Source of the DNA: Podocnemis expansa
Lineage: Eukaryota; Chordata; Testudines; Podocnemididae
Direction: 5' to 3'
Assembly (NCBI GenBank): GCA_007922195.1
Contig: ML681963.1
Span: 140,764,449 to 140,828,448, forward strand
DNA length: 64,000 nt
This document shows positions 21,601 to 29,802 of the stretch, one piece after another. Each line of letters starts with the position of its first letter. Within the stretch, counting starts at the first letter, position 1. The position numbers and the translations under genes were made by a program. Below the pieces are notes generated by a model. The model was not told the origin of the DNA, did no database searches, and saw only the letters and a list, made by a program, of their open reading frames with translations.

Positions 21601-22987
21601 CATTTGACGGGGATGCTGTGCTCTTCTCAGATGAGACAGACCGGGTTTTTAAAGAGAAGGGGCTGGAGGGTGCCTTGGAGTATGAGAGGGCAATGGAAGC
21701 CATGCCCATGGGCGAGGTATGTTAGCCTGCCCTGCTTTAATGGGCTTCAAGTCCTTACATCAGTCTGGTTTTGTGTACACTTATCTACAGTGACCCATGA
21801 GTGAGCCCCCCACTAGGGTTTCACCAATGGCCCCCTGCACCAGAATATGCACAAATCCTCATGAGTGGCCTCAGGACTACACATTGACTTCTTTGGCCTG
21901 ACCCAGCACCAGCTGAAGGCATTGGAGAGTCCCCCATTGGTTTCAGTGTATCAAACCCTAGTTTTTGTCCCCTGCAGATGAGGTTTGTGATGCTAGCCAT
22001 GAACTGAAATGAGGTGGGCCATCCCAACCCTCTTCCTGGTCTGTGAACTTTTGTTAGCAAATTCACTGTCATTTGGCACAATCATCTGGGCTCACTTTAG
22101 TCATGTGTGTCCATTTGCTCACTCAGGACTGAGATAAGGTCAAAGCACAAGCTGTTGTTTCTCACCTATTTGGGGTTTGCATCAAGTCTTCAAAAGTGAA
22201 AGGCTAGAGCACTAATCCACTGTCTTACTGCACAGTCCACCCAGCCCAGCAGCACAGTTCACAGACTACTGGTCCTCAGCCAACCACTTGTCAGAGGCCA
22301 GCTGGCTGGGGGCACGGTGTAGGCTGCCTCTTGCTTTTCATTACTAAGTTGCGTTAGAAGGCAGGTCCAAAAAAAAAAAAAGAAAGCTTACCTGATGTCT
22401 CTGTCCCTTGTTAGCTATTGCTGTCATTGCTACAGGGACATTTTAGGACTGATGGAGTGTTCACAGCAACATCCCTCTAATAAATTGTGGTCCATCCTCT
22501 GAAAAAGTCCAAAATCTCCTGCTATATGAAATCTACATTCCCTGCCCCTCTGCAAGAAATCGATCTATCTTCCTTGATCTCTCTCTCTTTTTTTTTTTTT
22601 TTTTTTTCTGGCTATTATTGTGCAAAGATGAAATTAACCCCGTCCCCACCTCCTCCCAATCTCTAATCCCTATGTGGTTTCCAGGGTCCACTGAAGGCAT
22701 TTGCTTTGCATCTTGGAAAGATGCGCAAGAAGTTCAGCCAGGAGACTTCCCCCATTCGCACCTACTTGGTGACTGCCCGCAGTGGCCGTGACATGGGTAT
22801 CCGTGCCATCAAGACTCTTCGGGAATGGGGGCTGGCAATTGATGAGGCCTTCTTCATGGATGGAGCTTCCAAGGGCCCCATCCTCTCCCAGATCCAACCT
22901 CATATCTTCTTTGACGATGGCCTTCATAACATCCAAGGGGCTCAGGAGGTTGGCATACCTTCTGCCTTGGTCCCCTGTGACTGCTGA
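7788..22987 (+). CDS. NT5C1A-like: Cytosolic 5'-nucleotidase I family protein (NT5C1A/B-like), six exons
   Basis: Coding segments 7788-7832, 16710-16877, 18995-19124, 19907-20029, 21538-21716 and 22685-22987 join in phases 0, 0, 1, 1 and 0 into 315 residues. Known members of this family hydrolyse AMP and other nucleoside monophosphates to nucleosides in the cytosol. They are Mg-dependent HAD-fold enzymes. Seen here: an N-terminal ALVIAVTTRALFNLEEE stretch (residues 20-36), VIILSNN in exon 3, the nucleophile motif FDGDAVLFSDE with D179 and D181, the TYLVTARS motif (241-248), K278 and PHIFFDD (287-293). All the motifs I would check for catalysis are present. Human NT5C1A is longer (368 residues); this protein has a short 15-residue lead and stops about 20 residues after FFDD, so it lacks an extended C-terminal tail. 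It may be a third paralogue rather than the NT5C1A orthologue. The start codon is chosen because it sits in a good context (AAAAGATGG) and the exon ends in a clean GTAAGA donor. Confidence 0.88.
8035..8225 (+). repeat. DIRS-like left inverted terminal repeat
   Basis: It begins near TTACTTATCAGTAACTGTCC and runs through TTCAGTAATAGGTGTATCC, the AACTTTTTTTGC stretch and GGCTGGCGGCCACTGCC to CCCCTCCTCAG. The reverse complement of 13262-13441 follows the same order. Confidence 0.8.
8271..8364 (+). repeat. Internal complementary region (ICR) of the DIRS-like element
   Basis: The left half (CTTGAAGAAGGACAGTTACT) is the reverse complement of the outer left end at 8046-8066. The right half (GAACACTGCTCGGGTACAAG, then CAGTAATAGGTG) matches the outer right end read on the minus strand. 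The halves meet at GTAAGTAAC (8322-8330). In DIRS models this region templates completion of both ends. Confidence 0.75.
8373..11057 (-). other. Unrecognised interior of the DIRS-like element
   Basis: This 2.7-kb stretch sits where RT, RNase H and tyrosine recombinase should be. Minus-strand frames at 10317-9850 (155 codons) and 10951-10631 (106 codons) show none of their motifs. It carries (GA)n at 9461-9481 and (TC)n at 9588-9614. GGCAGAAATTTCATCCTGCC and similar phrases repeat loosely around 9840-10330 with the pattern 'CCTGCTGGG / CTGGTGGGC', suggesting degraded tandem structure. Its origin is unknown. Confidence 0.4.
11058..11948 (-). pseudogene. DIRS-like gag, C-terminal part
   Basis: A 296-codon frame. 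Its first half (KVYSSSTFQLCVANSQALVS, then YMMDMWESMNKF, EEGRIASQNLLLSAWDA, MASAVTLRRAAWLREAG) has the layout of the gag protein of reptile DIRS-type elements. This is recognised from general family memory, not a search. From about residue 150 onward the frame is Pro/Ser-rich and loses that character, so the true gag end may lie there. It is out of frame with the N-terminal part at 13071-12757, so the gene is broken. Confidence 0.55.
12757..13071 (-). pseudogene. DIRS-like gag, N-terminal part with zinc knuckle
   Basis: The frame is open from 13293, but the likely start is the Met at 13069-13071 (MPGFKPCAAYGK). It contains a complete C-x2-C-x4-H-x4-C knuckle, CLWCLGKAHLVNSC, followed by a further CSIC pair and a basic run. 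The preceding CAAYGK probably derives from a C-x2-C pair whose second Cys is now Tyr. Between here and 11948 the coding signal passes through several short frames (for example 12510-12298), so the gene is not intact. Confidence 0.6.
13262..13441 (-). repeat. DIRS-like right inverted terminal repeat
   Basis: This is the reverse complement of the left repeat. GGCGGCCACTGCCCC, TATATATGTGGC and AGTAATAGGTGTATCC are all present on the minus strand. The outer edge is near the T-run after GAAGAATCC. Confidence 0.8.
13442..14050. other. Intron 1 sequence, nothing recognised
   Basis: No repeat family or exon is visible. Confidence 0.4.
14310..14600 (+). repeat. G-run minisatellite flanking the gap
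   Basis: Repeated units of the form GCGAGCAGGAGCGGGGGGG and GTGATGCTGGGACGGGGGG. Runs of six to nine Gs recur every 15-25 bases, so the strand can form G-quadruplexes. Confidence 0.7.
14341..14440. other. Assembly gap (100 N)
   Basis: Exactly 100 Ns, the conventional size for a gap of unknown length. The true number of minisatellite units is therefore unknown. Confidence 0.98.
14688..15237. other. Intron 1 sequence, nothing recognised
   Basis: No repeat family or exon is visible. Confidence 0.4.
15341..15650 (+). repeat. Minisatellite with 64-bp period, five units
   Basis: Units begin at 15341, 15405, 15484, 15548 and 15612 with GCAGCCAAGGATCGGCC-like strings. Three of the four spacings are exactly 64 bases; the 79-base unit is lengthened by GGGCT/GGGCC pentamer expansion (15440-15475). 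Confidence 0.85.
16322..16385 (+). repeat. tRNA-derived SINE-like segment, copy 2
   Basis: TAGCCCAGTTGGTAGAG resembles an A box and GGGTTTGAGCCCC a B box, about 30 bases apart. It lacks an anticodon arm and an acceptor stem, so it is a fossil pol III promoter and not a tRNA gene. Confidence 0.6.
16710..16877 (+). CDS. NT5C1A-like: Nucleotidase exon 2
   Basis: It encodes residues 16-71, phase 0 on both sides, between a CTTCTGTAG acceptor and a CAG|GTGAGA donor. It contains ALVIAVTTRALFNLEEEH and ends in TAFTFIQ, matching the position of PGPAFPFVK in human NT5C1A. Confidence 0.92.
16878..17440. other. Intron 2, echoes of the exon 2 donor
   Basis: The exon end plus donor (CATTCAGGTGAGATGT, 16871-16886) has a near copy at 17049-17065 (CATCCAGGTGAGATGT). 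Weaker forms with GTGAGACC and AAGGTGAGGTG lie near 17143 and 17204. See findings. Confidence 0.4.
17441..17998 (+). mobile_element. hAT-like element with perfect 8-bp duplication
   Basis: Termini CGGGGGTCAGCAACGTTTG and AGGGGTTGCATACCCCTG are inverted. CTGTAGGC flanks both sides (17433-17440 and 17999-18006). The interior contains repeated AGCTGCCTGCAGTGGCTCCT / AGCTGTCTGAAGCAGCTCC strings, a degenerate minisatellite. It is 558 bp with no transposase and lies in intron 2. Confidence 0.85.
18007..18994. other. Intron 2 sequence, nothing recognised
   Basis: Only chance frames are seen. The T/C-rich acceptor of exon 3 closes it. Confidence 0.45.
18995..19124 (+). CDS. NT5C1A-like: Nucleotidase exon 3
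   Basis: Residues 72-114 plus one base. It lies between CTTCCTGCAG and CACG|GTAAAG. It encodes AAQFVNEKLLERNPEEKGLF and VIILSNNSPESGIRIINSAK, corresponding to the human ALEAVNRRLRELYPD and VLMTNNHAQVG stretch. Confidence 0.93.
19192..19363 (+). mobile_element. hAT MITE in intron 3
   Basis: Termini CAGTGGCACTCAACCTT and TTTGAGAACTGTTG fit the CAGTGG...CCACTG pattern of hAT-Charlie-type elements. The flanks CTCCAGAG (19184-19191) and TTCCAGAG (19364-19371) match at 7 of 8 bases. It sits 67 bases after the exon 3 donor. Confidence 0.8.
19735..19890 (+). repeat. MIR SINE remnant
   Basis: The core GCTGGATGACCTTGGCCAAG, then TCACTTCCCTGTTCAGTGCC and GGTTTCCC, is the MIR core order. It is followed by a TACAGATGGGAAG and TATTATT tail. 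It ends about 17 bases before exon 4, so it may supply part of the acceptor region. Confidence 0.65.
19907..20029 (+). CDS. NT5C1A-like: Nucleotidase exon 4
   Basis: Completes residue 115 and runs to 155 plus one base. Acceptor CACCTTAAG, donor CGAG|GTGGGC. It encodes LEISKFCFVSDED, YLKSHNVKLFLSADRTDV and NALRR, aligned with human YLKAYHTNLYLSADAEKV. The donor is weak (GTGGGC) but the frame into exon 5 is exact. Confidence 0.9.
20030..21537. other. Intron 4, nothing recognised
   Basis: T-rich tract at 20757-20778 and a nine-C run near 21160. No mobile element was identified. Confidence 0.45.
21538..21716 (+). CDS. NT5C1A-like: Nucleotidase exon 5 (catalytic DGD)
   Basis: Residues 156-215. 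Acceptor TGTCCCACAG, donor GAG|GTATGT. It contains LRVAFDGDAVLFSDETDRVF, where D179 is the expected nucleophile and D181 the general acid/base of a HAD phosphatase. The stretch is close to the human paralogues. Confidence 0.95.
21717..22684. other. Intron 5, nothing recognised
   Basis: An A-run at 22369-22381 and a T-run at 22588-22609 preceded by CTCTCTC. No repeat family was assigned. Confidence 0.45.
22685..22987 (+). CDS. NT5C1A-like: Nucleotidase exon 6, stop at 22985-22987
   Basis: Residues 216-315. It starts GPLKAFALHLGKM and contains IRTYLVTARSGRDMG, LREWGLAIDEAFFMDGASKG and PHIFFDDG, then ends ALVPCDC and TGA. VTARS supplies the motif II Thr/Ser, K278 the motif III Lys and D292/D293 the metal-binding acids. 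Confidence 0.95.
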   Translation, partial: GPLKAFALHLGKMRKKFSQETSPIRTYLVTARSGRDMGIRAIKTLREWGLAIDEAFFMDGASKGPILSQIQPHIFFDDGLHNIQGAQEVGIPSALVPCDC

Positions 22988-24229
22988 TTGCCAGAGATGA
23001 AAGGGCAAAGGTCATCTAAGGAGCAGGCCACTCAAAATGCATTGTGGGTAACACCAGGACATCGCTTCTTCCAGCAGAGATAATTGAGGATTTCTAAACC
23101 TGTGCTAAGCAAACTCAGGGGAGAGGGAGAGAAGATGCTGTGTGCTGATGTGGTGCTGAATCTATTGCTCTTAGGTTTTTCTCTTTTGTTCCAAAGACAT
23201 GGGCTGTCTGATGTCTGGAATGTGGCAACAGATGGTCAAAGTTCCAGAGGAAGAAAAATATGCTGGACATGTAACCAGTGAGCCTATCTCTTGATCTGCC
23301 TTAGCTGTCTCTCCAGTGACTGCAGCTTTTCTGGCCACTAGGGGTAATGTGCTCCACCTCTCATGTAATACAAGCACTGAAACCATAGCTCTAATGATGA
23401 GACCATGGAAGCTGAAGGGAGTGTGGAACTCCATCAAAAGCAGCAGGCAATGAAGCTGTGGCTGCACTCATACATGGGTGTTAGTCTTCAGAGCGTTGGG
23501 ACAGTACTGCTATTCAAATTCCAAAACGCCCATTAGCTGCTGCCAATGTGTCTGTTTTATATATATCTGGGGCCAAATCCTGTGAGGGACTGAACAGCTA
23601 GTGAGCGTTTTCTATTTCCATTGACTTCAGCAGCTGTTCAAGATGCTCAGCACATCCCAGGATTTGGATGGCTGGAAAATAGGGTCAGGGTCCAGTGACT
23701 CTGTCTTCTCATAGATCCTAGTTTGTCGATGGGCCTGATTCTGAGCTCCCTTGTAGATCAGGAGTACCACCACAGAAATCAATGGAGTTACACCTGGGCA
23801 AATGAGATTAGAATCAAGAGCCTAGTATTTAGTAGTTAATATTAGACTCTCTTCCACAGCTCCCTTCTGCTGAGTTCTCTTTTCCTGCCAGCCAGGTAGC
23901 CTCTGTGACTGTCTCCTCTAAATGGCACAGAAAGATCAAGTACTGTCAACTTCTAATGCAGAACAATGCAAAGCTACTTTTCTTGCAGTCTCTCAGATAT
24001 TTTTCTGCTGAGAAACAGTGTAAGAATGGCAAGCCTCCAGGTGTATCTGGTCATTCAGACTTAGAATCTAAGACATATCATGTCTAGTATTATCTTCCAG
24101 TAATATTTTTTAAGAACAAAATGTTGATGCATTATATCTGGGAACAAATAGGATATGAGGTTCCCAGACACAGTGTACAAAGGATAGCGTGTATGCGTGC
24201 ATGTATATTTACATATATATATAAATAAA
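22988..24229 (+). other. Probable 3' untranslated region
   Basis: The first AATAAA downstream of the stop that I found lies at 24224-24229, in a TATATATATAAATAAAC context, giving a UTR of about 1.2 kb. Two decayed palindromic repeats (about 23571-23665 and 23729-23820) lie inside it. The cleavage site is not proven. Confidence 0.4.
24224..24229 (+). terminator. Candidate poly(A) signal AATAAA
   Basis: A canonical hexamer about 1.24 kb after the stop codon. A GT-rich region typical of a downstream element is not obvious. Confidence 0.35.
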
Positions 24230-24659
24230 CTAGCTGTAACCCATCAAAAATGATGGGGAAAATCAAGAGAATTTATGAAATACTTTATTTTAATTGATTG
24301 ATTAATAGCTAATTACAACTTTTTTTGCAAAAGTTCTGTAGTCAGCTAAAACTTTTTGTTGGCAGTTTGTATCCTTCACATAAACATTCAGATTTTCATA
24401 GTTTCTTCCCTAAGTGAGTGCCACATACAATTGTCTGAAGAGTCAGCATGAAATATTGGAAACAACTGAAAGCATAGCTGAGAGCTTTATAATTTTAACA
24501 TGTTCCAAAGGGGGCAGCTGTGTCACCAGAGTGAACCATCCTTGAGTTTCACTGGCTGTTAATGCCCAAGTTTTAAATCCTCAGCCATTTCGCCTTTATG
24601 AATTACAGTGAGATATGCAGCTATAATAAGGTATATATCTGTGCCATGCTAAGATGCTT

Positions 24660-24717
24660 AGGCCATTGTGATGTCAGAGGTGATGCAACCAAGTGCTCCT
24701 TGACATCACAATGGCCT
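24660..24717. repeat. Perfect 17-bp inverted repeat
   Basis: AGGCCATTGTGATGTCA at 24660-24676 and its exact complement at 24701-24717, with a 24-base spacer. Each arm ends in a CRE-like TGATGTCA/TGACATCA. It could be the core of an old MITE. Confidence 0.8.
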
Positions 24718-24777
24718 GTCACATGGTACACTTCCCATCATGCATGCACACACATAGCAAATTAGCATGGTAGGTTA

Positions 24778-24862
24778 TAAACTGGATTCTCAGTTGATGT
24801 AATCTGTGGTAGCTCCATCGACTAGTGGAGCTATGCCAATTTACAGTGGCTGAGAATTTGGC
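24778..24862. repeat. Palindromic ancient repeat (TTCTCAGTTGATGTAA type)
   Basis: GATTCTCAGTTGATGTAA pairs imperfectly with the TTTACAGTGGCTGAGAAT string at the other end, around a GTGGAGCTATG centre. Related copies lie at 35880-35950, 44490-44560, 54581-54675 and 62038-62130. Confidence 0.55.
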
Positions 24863-25540
24863 TTTGCGTGTAGTGTGCTGCAGTAATGACCTAACACTTT
24901 AGTACCTGTGTGCTCTTGCCTACAGCAGTGCTTTGATTTTGGTGTTGGAAATCACAGTGAACCATTCCAAAAGGGGAAGGGAGATTCAAAAATAACAGCA
25001 GGAGAGGGCTTAGACTAGGGGTCTCAAACGCGCAGCCCATGGGTCACATGCGGCCCGCAGGGCTGTCTCCTGCAGCCCCTGATAACCCCCAGAATCCTGG
25101 AGCTCCCACCTTTCCAACCTTGGCGTTTTCAAATGCTGAGCCTCTCTGCAGATGGAGACCAAGCAGCTTCACCTCCCCCCTGCGTTATCAGCCACTGACA
25201 GGGAGGAGCTGAACTGCTGCCTGGGAGCCGCCCTATTCACATGCACCAGCTGATCGTTTGCTGCCCTATTCACATGCAGCAACTGATCGAGCAGCTGAAG
25301 CAGGCTGAGCTGTCCAGAGAAGGCTCAGGTGGGGGGGGGGCTTAAAGGAGGGTGGCCTGAGCCTGTGGGGAGGTTCACAGGGGGCTCCATTCTGGGGGAG
25401 CACCAGAAAGCCCCACCACTAGCCACAGAACAGCCCCCAGGGCTTTCCCAGCTGCCAGTCCCAGCACAGGCAGGGGGTGTTTCCCCACAGGAGGGTGGGG
25501 TAGTATATTTTTTTTTTCTTCTGCCTGCCCCCATGCTGCT

Positions 25541-25810
25541 AAATTCTGGCAGGGAGGGGATGTTTTCTGCTCTGCCAGCCCCACTCAGCCAAATTAAAGC
25601 GGGCTGGTGAGTGGGGGTTTTCCCCTTCTGCCAACCCCAGGGCGGCTAAATTCAGGTGGGCGGGGAGTGTTTTCCCCTATGTCAGCTCCACTGGAGCCAA
25701 ATTCGAGTGGGCAGGCGGGCGGGCAGTGTTTCCCCCTCTGCCAACCCCAGCGTGGCCAAATTTGAGCAGGTGGTGGGGAGGGTGTTTTCCCCACACCACG
25801 GGTCCCAGCA
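25541..25810 (+). repeat. Minisatellite, five units of 50-59 bp
   Basis: Units begin AAATTC/AAATTA/AAATTT at 25541, 25591, 25648, 25699 and 25758 and each contains TTTTCCCC and a GCCAACCCCAG-like string. Confidence 0.8.
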
Positions 25811-25974
25811 CTGCCCCCAGGGCCAGGCAGGGGGCTGCTTATTTACGGTCCTGTGGAGGGCTCTGATCAACCTGTTTGCAGCCCATCCTGGGATGTGGCT
25901 GCTCTCCTCCCCTCCTAGCTTGGGGATACATGTAGCCCCCTCTTTTTAAAACAAAAAAACCCAAAAATCTTCTA

Positions 25975-26100
25975 AAACAATTTAATTTCAATTAAATTCA
26001 ATTCAATTTTAATAAATCAAACTGCAAGTAATTTATTTCAATTAACATCCATTTGAATTCAATAAATTAAAATTTAATTTAACTTTAATTAAATTAACCA
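25975..26100. repeat. AATT-rich low-complexity tract
   Basis: Repeated AATTTAATT, AATTCAATT and AATTAAATT strings; almost no G or C. Confidence 0.85.
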
Positions 26101-26472
26101 GTGGTCCTTCAGGGTTTGAAAAAGTGTACATTTTGCCCTCAAACCAAAAAAGATTGGGACCCACTGATTTATAATGTAAAATTTTAAGTCTGTTTGTTTA
26201 CTCTTTGTCTTTTTGATGATTTTGCCTTCTTGAATGGAAGCAATTCTAAAAGGAAACGTGTGTTTTGGCTTTGGAAAGACTAACATGAAGTCTGTGCTAA
26301 TTTTGACAGAGTTTCAAAAAAGTTAATAAATTGACTTATTAGCATACTATATTACTCTTCATTTTTACTGTACTTCCACATCATTGTATGAAAAGGTTTC
26401 AGTGGTGTGGCCCTCGGGCCAATATCCTAGTCCTTATGTGGCCCTTGAGGTGATTTGAGTTTGAGACCCCTG

Positions 26473-26620
26473 CTCTAAGGTTTGGCAGCTTGAGTGCAAA
26501 ATTTTCAACCCATGTGCAAAACTTTTTCTGAATAAAATTTGTGTGCAAACTCATACAACAGAAATTATAGAAAAATCTGGAAAAATTAATGTTATTTAAA
26601 GTTTTTATTGATAAAAAACA
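26473..26620 (-). mobile_element. Partial CTCTAAG-type hAT-like terminus
   Basis: CTCTAAGGTTTGGCAGCTTG followed by GCAAAATTTTCAACC and GTGCAAAACTTTTT is the reverse complement of the right end of the element at 15238-16505. It abuts the right end of the 25016-26472 element, which replaced its outermost bases. Confidence 0.65.
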
Positions 26621-26999
26621 CCTAAGTTAATTAGCATTTAGCCAAATTGCTACACAATCGAAAGAAACTAATTCATGGCTTTCAAATAACCCAAGACGAA
26701 GCTTGTATTCAATCTGGATCCTAGTTGTCACATTTCTGCCTAATACCTTCATCTGCTATGTTCTACATGCAGAGTTACAGTTCAAAGGGAGGCCAGCTAG
26801 TTATCACTGACAGCATTTAAGCTGTCTTAATGGTCCCAGAGCAATGTTCCTTCTAAGGACTGGGATATCATAAGCAAAAATTTTAGTTTGTGATCAGAAA
26901 TTTTGCCTTGTGGTAACTTGAGTCCAGTGAGTCAAGACTTCAAAGAGAAACAGCTGGATTAGAATTGATATGCAGATTTGATTGCCTGAAAGCAGGATT

Positions 27000-27292
27000 A
27001 AATCGGGACTACGGATTCTTTTCCCATTACAATAGGTGATTTGACTTCACCCGTGTCTATGTGCTGTTTCCCAGTGTTTGAATCTTAACAACTGCTCTGA
27101 TTTGCTGTTACTGTATGACCTGATCCCATGTTTTACATTTATTTTAATCCCATTGCATTTATTTTAATCCCATTCTGTAAATTCCCTTATCTTCAAAGCA
27201 TCTGACAGAGTGGGATTTAGCTCATGAAAGCTCATGCGATAAATAAATCTGTTAGTCTTTAAGTGCCACAAGACTCCTTGCTTCTTTTGTAC
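27000..27292 (+). mobile_element. Inverted-pair family repeat (possible Penelope-like), single copy
   Basis: It runs from GATTCTTTTCCCATTACAA through TTCAAAGCATCTGACAGAG to CTCATGAAAGCTCATGCGAT, then ATAAATCTGTTAGTC and GTGCCACAAGACTCC. It matches the right arm at 43373-43640 over its whole length. It is unpaired here. Confidence 0.65.
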
Positions 27293-27458
27293 AAAATAGG
27301 CCTATGTTTTAAAATATGTTTATTAAAATGACTGTTTTAAAATGTGTTTATTGTAAATAGAATTAATTAATTGGGTTTAATTGAATTTGTGTGAATTTTT
27401 GTTTGAAATTTAATTTTTAGAAAGCTTTTTAATTATACTAATTTTTAAAGTTTTTAAA

Positions 27459-27752
27459 AATGGAAAGAAAGAAGGAGGATGAGAAAGAAAAAAGGTAGAA
27501 AGTGAAATAAAGAGAAGGAAGGAAAAAAGAGGAAAGAAGGAAGGGGAGTGAGAAGAGAAAGAGGGAAGGAAAAGAAATGAGAGAAGGAAGGAAGAGAAAA
27601 AGAAGGCAAGTGAGAAAAGAAAAAGAAAGGAAGTTGAAGGAAGGAAGAGAGAAAGAAGGAAACAAGAAAGGAAAGAGGAAAAAAAGAAAGATGGAAGGAA
27701 GAGAGAGAAAGAAAAGAGAGATGGAAAGAAGGGAAGTAAAGAGAAAATAAAG
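27459..27752 (+). repeat. 294-bp polypurine tract
   Basis: Almost entirely A and G on the + strand (GAAAGAAGGAGG-, GGAAGGAAAAAAGAGG-like units), with only scattered T and C. Apparent 126-157 codon minus-strand frames of Phe/Leu/Ser are an artefact of this composition. Confidence 0.9.
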
Positions 27753-27895
27753 CAGGCTGCACTTCTGCCAGTGCCAGGGATGCTCTGCACGCCCTGCTCT
27801 GCTCAGCTTGGCAGCTGAGATCCGAGCGGCTGGCCAGCAAGGAGACACCGTCAGTTCCCAAAACCCCTCCGAGCCTGAGCCTCTCACAGCAGCCA

Positions 27896-27917
27896 GTCTT
27901 TCTTTCTTTCTTTCTCC
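27896..27917 (+). repeat. (TTTC)n microsatellite
   Basis: Four to five TTTC units. Confidence 0.85.
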
Positions 27918-28128
27918 AGTCCAGCAATGCTGCGAGAGGCTAGGGCTCAGAGACAGCAGTCGCTGCGGGGCTTTGGAAGCTGATGGTGCCTCCTTGCTGG
28001 CCAGCCTCTCAGATCTCAGCTGCCAAGGCCTGGTCCCCTGCGCTGCTGGCGAATATGTGTGTGCTGGGGCTGGAAAAGTTGTGCGTGGGTGCGCAAGTGT
28101 TGACCTTAGAGGAAACAGTGCACAAGAC

Positions 28129-28215
28129 CTAAATCTGACTCCTGGGATGGAATGCTGGCCCCACTGAAGTCAATCGCAAAACTCTCCTTGTCTTTAGTGG
28201 ACCTAGCATTTTACC
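28129..28215. repeat. Palindromic ancient repeat (CCCACTGAAGTCAAT type)
   Basis: TGCTGGCCCCACTGAAGTCAAT mirrors the later TAGTGGACCTAGCATTTTA. It is a decayed short palindromic repeat common in amniote intergenic DNA. Confidence 0.45.
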
Positions 28216-28899
28216 TTGAGCTCTTCCTTCCAGAATCAATAGAGGCTTAGAGGCTGGACTGCCCTTGGCAGACTGAATGATGCTCAGAAGCAACCTTCCC
28301 TCCCCAGTTGACAATGGTAGATGGAAGCTGTGACATTGACTGACACATATCCATCTAGCCAGGGGTGTGGTTACTAGCTGCTCTGTAAGAAACTGTGGGT
28401 GAGGAGCTTAAAGTAGGGAAATGCATGTGAAGAAGTGGTAAAGAATTTCCAAACTGTAAGAGGAACTAAGTAGGACCAGAGGAGGAGGAGGTGATGATAC
28501 CCCTTTTGTAGATGGACTGCAAATAGTAAGAATAATCTTCTGCTTGCATTTGAGGGAGTAGACTCAGAGACTTTTAAGTTCAGACAGGACTACCATGGTC
28601 TTATCTGACCTTTCCTCTGTTGCTGGCCACATTACTTAGCTGCCCACTCGGGTATTAGGCGCTTTAACCTCTGGCTGAGTTACTGAAGTTCTTAAATCTT
28701 GATTTAAAGATTTTGAGTTAGAGAGAATCCACAATTTACTCTAATTTAAACCAGCCTGTGACCAGAGCCACAAAGGAAAGCAAAAAAAAATCTTGTCTCT
28801 GCCTGTCTCACCTGGAGAAAATGTCTTCCCCTCCTCAAAGAGACCCAGAACATTTGGGTGAGCCCTACAAGACAGACACGTGAGAGAGAATTCTTTGTG
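28216..28899. other. Intergenic, nothing recognised
   Basis: Only chance frames are seen. Confidence 0.45.
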
Positions 28900-29110
28900 A
28901 AAAACACAGAAATAAACACATTTCCGAGCAAGATAAATTTTGCTGGCATACGCACTTGTATAGACAAGACTGTCACCAGGAGCCACTCTTCCACCAGCAT
29001 AGCTACTACTGCTCGTTTAGGTGGTTTTATTATTTCAGTAGGAGAGCTCTCTCCCAGCGACGTAATGTGGCTACACAAGTGCTCCCATAACAGTACCTAT
29101 ATCGCTGGAC
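28900..29110. mobile_element. MITE, family A, copy 2, decayed
   Basis: The order ACTTGTATAGACAAGACTG, ACCAGCATAGCTACTACTGC, TAGGTGGTTTTATTATTTCA and GGAGAGCTCTCTCCC matches the interior of the copy at 60611-60893. The termini are not clear. Confidence 0.6.
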
Positions 29111-29282
29111 TGCTTGAATTTTGAAGTGCAAACTGACCCTCAGAGTCCTCCCCCTTTAGTGACCTATCTCCAGCCTTTATATTTGCTAATAGCAGTCATG
29201 GGGGAGGGAGCATATGCCATTGTAGGTAGTCCCACCATACCACTCTTCAAATTTACCCAAGCTGTGTGTTAATACAACGTAA

Positions 29283-29640
29283 GGATTGTGTCCCCTCCCC
29301 CAACTCCCCTTGGAAGTCTGTTCCAGAAAGTCACTCTTCTGATGGTTAGAAATCTTTGTCTAATATCAAGCCTAAACTTATTGATGGCCATTTTGTTCTT
29401 GAGCCAGCAATGGCCAATCAATAACTCCCCCATCCCTCCCTCCCTGGTGTTTATCCCTTTGATGTATTTATAAGAGAGCTATCCTATCTCTCTTCAGCCT
29501 TCGGCTTGTTTAGCTTTGGGGTGGGGATGCTTCTTAAGTCTTCTCTCAATTGTAGGTTTACATTCCTCTTATCGCTAAAAGTATCCCTTGTCTGCATCTT
29601 CTCTAGTTGATTGTGCAGTGTGGTGATGAGTGATGAACTG
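29283..29640 (-). mobile_element. Old CR1 LINE fragment, antisense
   Basis: CTTGGAAGTCTGTTCCAGAAA, CTGATGGTTAGAAATCTTTG and TAATATCAAGCCTAAACTTA, followed by TTCAGCCTTCGGCTTGTTTAG, are in the order of the antisense 3' coding end of CR1. The frame is destroyed. It is older than the copy at 33025. Confidence 0.6.
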
Positions 29641-29802
29641 AAAGCAATTGTGCAGAAAGGTTCTGAAGTCCATATTCATCAGAGACGGACCACTGCATGG
29701 TACAGGAGAACTGATTGAGATGGTTGACAGCCTACCTCAGCAAAAATTTCAAATATCAAGACTTTGTCTTTAAATTGTTCATAGAAAATGTCATATATTT
29801 GG

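Larger units (their letters stand above)
25016..26472 (+). mobile_element. hAT-like element, 1.46 kb, with minisatellite
   Basis: Left end TAGGGGTCTCAAACGCG, right end GAGTTTGAGACCCCTG. Subterminal TGCGGCCCGCAGG on the left and GTGGCCCTCGGGCC on the right also mirror each other. The interior holds a five-unit minisatellite and an AT-rich tail (25975-26100). No transposase. The 8-bp duplication is not readable. Confidence 0.75.
26842..28120 (+). mobile_element. hAT-like element, 1.28 kb, carrying nested repeats
   Basis: It starts CAATGTTCCTTCTAAGG and ends CCTTAGAGGAAACAGTG, an imperfect inverted pair. Inside are an inverted-pair-family repeat (27000-27292), AT-rich DNA, a polypurine tract and a GC-rich end with a TTTC run. 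No target duplication was found, so the pairing of these two ends is likely but not proven. Confidence 0.5.

Noticed and set aside
27410..27927. Three long overlapping minus frames rich in Phe, Leu and Ser
   Set aside because: Produced by the polypurine tract; no stops arise because of base composition.
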